Source: Bacteroidales bacterium (GTDB lineage: Bacteria > Bacteroidota > Bacteroidia > Bacteroidales > Muribaculaceae). Taken from it: DNA of 64,000 bases. The notes under the pieces were generated by a model, which saw nothing but the letters and a program-made list of their open reading frames with translations, was not told the origin of the DNA and ran no database searches. Within the stretch, counting starts at the first letter, position 1. The number at the start of each line of letters is the position of its first letter. The stretch lies in NCBI GenBank assembly GCA_020860515.1, contig JAJBUG010000039.1, positions 1 through 64,000 of the forward strand, read 5' to 3'. Below are positions 58,501-64,000 of the stretch, one piece after another. The position numbers and the translations under genes were made by a program.

Positions 58501-59057
58501 GCGAACAAGATTTTGTGGCTGATGCTCAGATTGATACCGATATGGAATTGATGTTCCCCTACGATTATGTGCCAACTGAGAGCGAACGCATCAATCTCTA
58601 TCGTGAGCTGGATAATATAGAGAATAAGACACAGATGAAGGAGTTCAGGGAGCGGTTGGTTGACCGCTTCGGCAAGAACATACCAGCGCAGGCTGAGCAA
58701 TTGATGCTGGTGCCTAAGCTGCGCCGCTTGGCCTCAAAGCTTGGCATTGAGCGCGTGCTGCTCAAGGATGGCAAGATGTATCTCTACTTCGTGGGCGAGG
58801 AAAATAAGGCTTATTACCAAAGCCCTATGTTCGGGAAACTCCTCAACTATCTGCAAACCAATCCAAAGGATGTAGAAATTCGTGACCGCAATGGCCGACA
58901 CAGCTTCCTGATCAAGGGCGTGCGCGAGGTCAAGGAAATGGATTTGCGCAGGGAAAATGGCCCAGTCCGTCAGCGCGTCAATGCTTTGGTCCCGATTGAT
59001 ACAGTGGATCGAGCTGTTTCAGTTCTTGACGCTATTCTCAATCTCAAATCTATGTGA
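55569..59057 (+). CDS. mfd: transcription-repair coupling factor
   Basis: IDHGIGKFGGLLRTNV, VCGDVGFGKTEVAIRAAFKA, LTMSATPIPRTLQFSLMGARDLS, QLRGRVGRSNRKAFCYLL; 4-nt overlap with the S41 gene. Confidence 0.97.
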   Translation: MTMEASAEKSEKNPVAEIASVEAKFLTPARKKALQELLRHKSSWVTGLAGSSPSMLLAAMPARKGPVLVIGDSLDDAGYLYQDLSRLIPDDGAVMFFPSGYKRDIKYGQEDAPNQILRTETLNHINDGSQLRFIVTYPEALAEQVASRKSLEDHTLKLVTGEKANMSEIEQWLRKNGFEEQDYVYEPGHFAARGSILDIYSYASELPVRIDFFDDEIDSMRTFNIETQLSEKKLDTVTITSNVVNQGSSGESLLKFIPKETLIAVRDAKFVQQRIMAIADETFSQSAMIADGGDKHALEKVVDPEEFCKDMKDFKTLNFTAGAGPNENNARDLAKMDFDCSPQGLYHKNFELISEEFTKLLKDGYQLYILSDSINQFARLKAIFEDRGDDIAFTSVLSTIHEGFIDHQAQICVFTDHQIFDRFHKYTLKSDRARSGKLAMSLKELNSIEVGDYIVHIDHGIGKFGGLLRTNVSGRTQEMVKLIYQNDDLVFVPIHALHKLSKYRGKEGVPPKISKLGSGAWNRMKERTKSKLKDIARDLIKLYAARKEEKGFQFSPDTYLQQELEASFIYEDTPDQLTATQAVKADMESPKPMDRLVCGDVGFGKTEVAIRAAFKAAVDGKQTAVLVPTTVLAYQHYRTFSERLKDFPVRVDYLSRARTPKQTKEILADLEAGKIDILIGTHKLIGKSVKFKDLGLLIVDEEQKFGVSVKEKLRQLKTNVDTLTMSATPIPRTLQFSLMGARDLSAINTPPLNRYPILTSVNALSDDIVAEAINFELSRNGQVFFINHRIEGLYQLEAMIKRLVPDARVAVAHGQMPPDKLEKLIVDFAAHEYDVLLSTTIIESGVDMPNVNTILVNNAQNFGLSELHQLRGRVGRSNRKAFCYLLVPPGAPLTPVARRRLQAIESFSDLGAGIHIAMQDLDIRGAGNLLGAEQSGFIADLGYEAYQRILHEAMVELRTEEFAGVLAADDGKQTDVPGEQDFVADAQIDTDMELMFPYDYVPTESERINLYRELDNIENKTQMKEFRERLVDRFGKNIPAQAEQLMLVPKLRRLASKLGIERVLLKDGKMYLYFVGEENKAYYQSPMFGKLLNYLQTNPKDVEIRDRNGRHSFLIKGVREVKEMDLRRENGPVRQRVNALVPIDTVDRAVSVLDAILNLKSM

Positions 59058-59924
59058 TCAAGGCCAGAGCGAGGAGGCAAGAATAGCCAGGGAATAGGCA
59101 AGCATTAGCACTGCGGTCATGCCCAGGCAAGGAGTAAGAGCGGCACCCTGCACTCGCTGTAGGCGCAGCCATATCATAGTGTGGAGAGCCAAATAGACAG
59201 CAGGTGCAAACCACCACCAGATAGGCAGTAGCATCCAATAGGCTATCATAAGCGCCACCGCTATGAAGCCATTGAATAGGTATAGGGTGCTCATTGCATG
59301 GCGGCCGAAGCGCACACACAGTGTGCGCTTGCCCACTGCGGCGTCATCCTCCATATCACGGTAATTATTCACTATTAGCACGTTGGCTCCCATCAAGCCA
59401 ATTGAAATGGAGGCGACTGCGGTGATTGCATTGAAAAATCCAGACTGCAGGTAAAAGGTGAAATTCACAGGGATGATTCCAAAGAAAAATATCACTGCCA
59501 CTTCGCCCCAGCCGTGGTGGGACAGGGGATATGGCCCTGTGCTGTAAGCCATCACGCCAAGGGCTATGGCTATGCCCACTGCGATTAGCCACCAGCCTCC
59601 CCAATAAATCAGGCTGCATCCGATGGCGCAGGCAAGCCCAAGAGTGAAGTAGGTGGCAACTTTCATTGCACTGGGGGTAATATCGCCCTCGGTGACTCCT
59701 CGGCGAGGACCTTCGCGGCCAGGTCGGTCAAGACCTGCTTTATAATCATAATATTCATTAGCGAAATTCGAGGCAATCTGTGCAAGCACGGCAAATGCCA
59801 AGCATAAGCCAGCAGGCCATGCCGAAAAGCAACCCATCATCAGGGCGCAGGCTGTGCCTGTGATTACACCGGCCACCGACACTGGCAGCGTGCGCAGCCT
59901 CATCGCTTCAATCCAAGGTGACAT
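59058..59924 (-). CDS. menA: 1,4-dihydroxy-2-naphthoate polyprenyltransferase
   Basis: UbiA family: NFANEYYDYKAGLDRPGREGPRRGVTEGDI, NNYRDMEDDAAVGKRTLCVRFG. Confidence 0.93.
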   Translation of the reverse strand: MSPWIEAMRLRTLPVSVAGVITGTACALMMGCFSAWPAGLCLAFAVLAQIASNFANEYYDYKAGLDRPGREGPRRGVTEGDITPSAMKVATYFTLGLACAIGCSLIYWGGWWLIAVGIAIALGVMAYSTGPYPLSHHGWGEVAVIFFFGIIPVNFTFYLQSGFFNAITAVASISIGLMGANVLIVNNYRDMEDDAAVGKRTLCVRFGRHAMSTLYLFNGFIAVALMIAYWMLLPIWWWFAPAVYLALHTMIWLRLQRVQGAALTPCLGMTAVLMLAYSLAILASSLWP

Positions 59925-60063
59925 AATTATATTGATTGTTCGATAGTCCAGACAAAGGCGCAGAAAACGCTATGCTTGAGTTCGTCGCTTTTGTGACTGC
60001 AAAGTTACTAATTTTATGTCTTTATTGGATATACAATTGAGATAAAATTAGTAATTTTGCATT

Positions 60064-61899
60064 ATGAAATCGCTTCGACGTATATTTTTACTTTTCACCT
60101 CTTTCTTGGCTGCTTGGCTGTGTAGCTGGGCTCAGGATCAAATAACGATTGAAAATGTGGAGATTACCCCGGATGTGTCATCCAATTCGATAGGGGTAAA
60201 GATTAGCCTATGCAATAATGCCGACAAGACTTTGCAGGCGCGAATAGCCTTGTCGCTTGGCTCGAGCAATCTCAGAGCGCATAATTGTGATCTGATACCT
60301 GGCGAACAGGAGGTGGAATACACTTACAAGATGCCGTCGAGCACCAAGCTGTGGAGTGAGTTTACGCCCGAATGTTACAGCTTGAATGTGGTGGTGTCAG
60401 CTCCAGGGATGCCTAAGCAGCTGCGCACAGCCTCAGTGGCTATGCGTGATTTCCATCGCGTGGGCAATCGGTTTATGCTCAATGGCAAGCCCGTGTTTCT
60501 GCGTAGCACCATGATTAGTTGCCATTTTCCTCCTAATGATATTCCGCCAGCCACCGAAGCGGCATGGGCTAAGATTTTCCATACTGCCAAGAGCTGGGGC
60601 TTGAACAGCCTTTGTTTCCATGGTTGGAGCCCATCAGAAGTTGCCCTAAAAGTGGCCAACCGCATGGGAATATTGCTGCTCAGCGATGCTGACAGTCTCT
60701 TTCAGATTGTTGGTCGCATGGTTTATCCTGACCTTGATTCACTGCCCGAGCAGTCGAGGATGTGGATGCTGTCGAGCGGTGCCACAGCTGTGGAGCAGTA
60801 CAAGCGCCAGATTGAGCGAGCAGTGATTGTGGATAGCATCAATGGCTTTGAACTTGTAGGCTTGCAGGATTGGCCCGAGGAGAACCATGAGTATGTGGGA
60901 GTGCTCGACGACCAATGGGATAGCAAGGGAATAGTCCCTCCGGCCAAGTGGCGCCAATGGTGCTCACCAGTGACAGTGCTCGCTGATTATGACAAGGATG
61001 TGTACAACAATGGTGAGAATTTCTATGCTGCCATAAAAGTGGCCAACTATGGACCAGACACCATTCACAGCAAGCAAGTGAAGTGGGAAATAGTGAACGC
61101 ATTGAATGGCTCGCTTCTGGCGTCGGGTCAGATGCGTCAGCGTGACCTGCCATGTGGCGAGGTGACGCCTGTTGGCGAAGTGAATACCCAGTTGCTCTCA
61201 ATTGTCCAGCCTGTTGAGGCTGAAATGCGAGCGTGGATTGACAACACTGAGATTCGCAACAGCTGGCACCTATGGGTATTCCCATATCTGACACAAGAGC
61301 GCCTCGACCAAGAGGCTGAAGGCATAATGCTTACGCGCAGCCTCGATCAAGCTATAGCATCGCTAATCGAGGGGAAGAAGGTCCTTTTCTCGCCTTACGC
61401 TGATGAGCTTGGCACAGCCGCAGTGGCGCCGTCTTCGACTCTTGGCTTGATTTGCAATGTGGATCATCCAGCATTGGAGGCATTTCCTACGCGCTTTTTC
61501 GGAGATTGGCAGTGGCAGCCTCTGTTTGAGCAGGGTGCGGCCTTGGATGTGACTGGCTATGAGGCCATCCATCCAATTGTATGGCTCATTGATGATTATC
61601 ATAAGAATCGACGCATTTCACCACTTTGGGAGGTAAAATGTGGAAATGGCTCCCTTATCGTAAGCACCATCCCCCTCTGGGAGGACACGCTCTACGACCC
61701 TTCGCAACCAGCCCGGGCCCAGCTCCTGCTCTCCCTCCTCCGCTACATGCAGTCCCCAACCTTTAACCCCACAGATTCCATCTACCCCGACCAACTCACC
61801 ACCCTCATCACCCACCTTGATGCCGAGCGTCACTCACGCGGTGATCTCCCCATTGACAACATCATCCAAAAATACTGTGCTTATCTCCTATGGAGATAA
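60064..61899 (+). CDS. GH2-like secreted protein with shortened central domain
   Basis: DFHRVGNRFMLNGKPVFLRSTMISCHFPP...AKSWGLNSLCFHGWSPSEVALKVANRMGILLLSD resembles the start of a GH2 TIM barrel; later GFELVGLQDWPEENHEYVGVLDDQWDSKGIVPPAKWRQWCSP. Confidence 0.7.
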   Translation: MKSLRRIFLLFTSFLAAWLCSWAQDQITIENVEITPDVSSNSIGVKISLCNNADKTLQARIALSLGSSNLRAHNCDLIPGEQEVEYTYKMPSSTKLWSEFTPECYSLNVVVSAPGMPKQLRTASVAMRDFHRVGNRFMLNGKPVFLRSTMISCHFPPNDIPPATEAAWAKIFHTAKSWGLNSLCFHGWSPSEVALKVANRMGILLLSDADSLFQIVGRMVYPDLDSLPEQSRMWMLSSGATAVEQYKRQIERAVIVDSINGFELVGLQDWPEENHEYVGVLDDQWDSKGIVPPAKWRQWCSPVTVLADYDKDVYNNGENFYAAIKVANYGPDTIHSKQVKWEIVNALNGSLLASGQMRQRDLPCGEVTPVGEVNTQLLSIVQPVEAEMRAWIDNTEIRNSWHLWVFPYLTQERLDQEAEGIMLTRSLDQAIASLIEGKKVLFSPYADELGTAAVAPSSTLGLICNVDHPALEAFPTRFFGDWQWQPLFEQGAALDVTGYEAIHPIVWLIDDYHKNRRISPLWEVKCGNGSLIVSTIPLWEDTLYDPSQPARAQLLLSLLRYMQSPTFNPTDSIYPDQLTTLITHLDAERHSRGDLPIDNIIQKYCAYLLWR

Positions 61900-61943
61900 A
61901 ATATAAAACTTTTGTGATAGAGATAATGTTAATAACAGAAACA

Positions 61944-62570
61944 ATGAAAAATCTTTTAACCAAGCTGACCGCAATGGCAGCGTTAATCATGTTGACTATG
62001 AGTTGCAATAAATCGGAGAAGGTACAAGCTCCACAGGGCACAGCGGATGCCAACGCTGTGCTTGAGTGCATTATGACCCGCACCAGCGTGCGCGAATACA
62101 CTGCTGACACCATTAGTGATAGCGACCTTGAGAAGATGCTGCGTGCCGCAATGGCTGCTCCATCGGCTGGCAACAAGCAACCTTGGAGATTCGTAGTGAT
62201 CAAGGATCGCACCACTCTCGATACCATTGCCAACCATCTCCACACAATGCACATGGCCGCCCAAGCGCCAATGGCAATAGTCGTATGCGGCGACATGAAG
62301 GCTACATTCGAGGGTGAGGGCATCGATTATTGGGTGCAAGATACATCTGCTGCTACCGAAAACCTGCTTCTTGCAGCGCATGCTCTTGGATTAGGCGCGG
62401 TGTGGTGCGGTGTTACCCCATTGGCTGATCGCCAGGAATTCATCAGCCAGTTGCTGCAGCTCCCAGCCGATATCAAGCCCCTCGACGTAATTGTAATCGG
62501 TCATCCTGCCCACGAGCAAGCACCCAAGGACAAGTGGAAGCCCGAAAACATCCACTACGAGAAGTGGTAA
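61944..62570 (+). CDS. nitroreductase-family protein with lipoprotein signal
   Basis: MKNLLTKLTAMAALIMLTMSCNKSEK (lipobox) then CIMTRTSVREYTADTISDSDLEKMLRAAMAAPSAGNKQPWRFVVIKD. Confidence 0.88.
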   Translation: MKNLLTKLTAMAALIMLTMSCNKSEKVQAPQGTADANAVLECIMTRTSVREYTADTISDSDLEKMLRAAMAAPSAGNKQPWRFVVIKDRTTLDTIANHLHTMHMAAQAPMAIVVCGDMKATFEGEGIDYWVQDTSAATENLLLAAHALGLGAVWCGVTPLADRQEFISQLLQLPADIKPLDVIVIGHPAHEQAPKDKWKPENIHYEKW

Positions 62571-62571
62571 A

Positions 62572-62634
62572 AAACTACAGATTAAACGGATTAAACAGAT
62601 CTTTAAATTCAATCTGTTTAATCCGTAGTTCTTT
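62572..62634. repeat. intergenic hairpin with 9-nt direct repeats
   Basis: gattaaacg gattaaaca gat / ctttaaattca / atctgtttaatccg; 14-bp perfect stem. Confidence 0.85.
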
Positions 62635-62661
62635 CAAATCTAATCATTAATACTTTTTGCC

Positions 62662-64000
62662 ATGAAAATTAAGTTTATTCTCTTAATGTTTGCTTTGACA
62701 GTATGGACGCTGATGCATGGGCAGAGTATGCGGCATGAGCAATCGGAAACCTACATCGGCCCAACCGATCCCTTGGTGAAAGAGAAGCTGGAGCAGTGGC
62801 GTGACCTGAAATTTGGCATAATCTTCCATTGGGGCCTTTACTCTGTGCCTGGCATTGTGGAATCATGGCAGCTGACAAGCGAAGATTGGATTACTCCTGA
62901 TACCACACGCACTTATGATGAATATAAGCAATGGTATTGGGGATTGATCGATAGTTTCAACCCTACGGATTTCGACCCCGAGCAATGGGCGCGGGTGAGC
63001 CGTCAAGCTGGGGCCAAATATATGGTGTTCACATCGAAGCACCATGATGGATTCTGCTTATTCGATAGCAAAGCCACTGATTTCACCATTACTCATAGCG
63101 CCTTTGCTGGCAATCCCAAGGAAGATGCTTTGCGGTGGGTGTTCGATGCCTTTCGCAACGAGGGCTTGATGATTGGCTGCTATTTTAGCAAACCCGACTG
63201 GCATTCACCCCTTTATTGGTGGCCAGCCAAGGCTACGCCTACCCGACACCATAATTACAACTCAGAGCAGTATCCCGAGCGATGGGCTGCCTATCAAGAT
63301 TATGTGTACGAGCAATCCAAGGAGCTGATGCATAATTACGGGCCAATCGATATCTTCTGGCTCGATGGCGGGTGGTGCGATGAGCCGCGCGAGGATATCC
63401 GTCTCGACCGCATCGTGGAGATGGCTCGCGAAGCCCAACCAGGGCTGATTGTGGTGAATCGTGCTTGCCCCGGCCCATATGAAGATTATCAGACACCCGA
63501 ACAGCAAATTCCAGACCATCAGATTACCACCCCCTGGGAGAGCTGCATTACTTTGACCCACGATTGGGGCTGGGTGCCCAATCCAGTGTATAAATCAGCA
63601 AATGAGATTATTGCTAAATTGGCTGAGTGCACTGCTAAGGGAGGTTCGCTCTTGCTTGGGGTAGGGCCAACGCCCACTGGCATTATCGATGAAGAGAATT
63701 GCAGGCGACTTGCAGAAATAGGCGCTTGGCTCGATGCCAACGGCGAGGCCATCTATGGCACCACTATTACTGACATTTACACCAATGAGGATCAGAGCGT
63801 ATGGTTTACGGCCAGCAAAGATGGCAGCACACTCTATGCCATAGTGTCCAACCCATCAGTCGGCACCATATCTTGGCAAGGCAATGCACCCCGCCGTGGC
63901 TCAAAAATTCGCAACCTCGCCACAGGCAAAGCCTTGAAATACACAGTCACCGACTCCACAACTACCGTAACCCTGCCATCCTCATCTACCCCCATCGCCC
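62662..64000 (+). CDS. alpha-L-fucosidase (GH29), partial, runs off the window
   Basis: WRDLKFGIIFHWGLYSVPG, AKYMVFTSKHHDGFCLFDS, GPIDIFWLDGGW, GGSLLLGVGPTPTG; no stop before 64000. Confidence 0.93.
   Translation, partial: MKIKFILLMFALTVWTLMHGQSMRHEQSETYIGPTDPLVKEKLEQWRDLKFGIIFHWGLYSVPGIVESWQLTSEDWITPDTTRTYDEYKQWYWGLIDSFNPTDFDPEQWARVSRQAGAKYMVFTSKHHDGFCLFDSKATDFTITHSAFAGNPKEDALRWVFDAFRNEGLMIGCYFSKPDWHSPLYWWPAKATPTRHHNYNSEQYPERWAAYQDYVYEQSKELMHNYGPIDIFWLDGGWCDEPREDIRLDRIVEMAREAQPGLIVVNRACPGPYEDYQTPEQQIPDHQITTPWESCITLTHDWGWVPNPVYKSANEIIAKLAECTAKGGSLLLGVGPTPTGIIDEENCRRLAEIGAWLDANGEAIYGTTITDIYTNEDQSVWFTASKDGSTLYAIVSNPSVGTISWQGNAPRRGSKIRNLATGKALKYTVTDSTTTVTLPSSSTPIA

Overview
The window looks like a Bacteroidales chromosome, probably Muribaculaceae-like (inferred from gene content and TAnnTTTG promoters). 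It opens with the 3' end of a 23S rRNA gene, a 5S rRNA gene and a terminator. Core blocks are: a cobalamin-riboswitch-controlled B12 uptake operon (BtuB-like TonB receptor, BtuG-like propeller, two uncharacterised secreted proteins); the type IX secretion core operon (porP/gldK/gldL/gldM/gldN); glgB; several large secreted proteins with T9SS-like C-termini; murB-murA; folK-infB-nusA-rimP; an S41 protease with mfd; menA; and a GH2-like / nitroreductase / GH29 cluster. An accessory island at about 22.7-34.9 kb lies between porP and glgB. It carries (a) an AAA-ATPase/PD-(D/E)XK gene bracketed by copies of a ~36-nt sequence, one of which forms a 29-bp hairpin; (b) a probable ~310-nt structured ncRNA with its own promoter and terminator; (c) a translationally coupled PLD-SNF2 helicase plus Eco57I-like DNA methyltransferase pair; (d) a lipoprotein and a standalone DprA/SLOG-like protein; and (e) an apparently 5'-truncated Schlafen-type ATP-binding gene. 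The most unusual non-coding signal is a set of intergenic arrays of 7-nt words (with 8-, 9- and 18-nt variants), often as two opposed arms that could form large hairpins, located between rRNA genes and inside core operons. All calls come from reading the sequence and supplied translations; no database searches were run.
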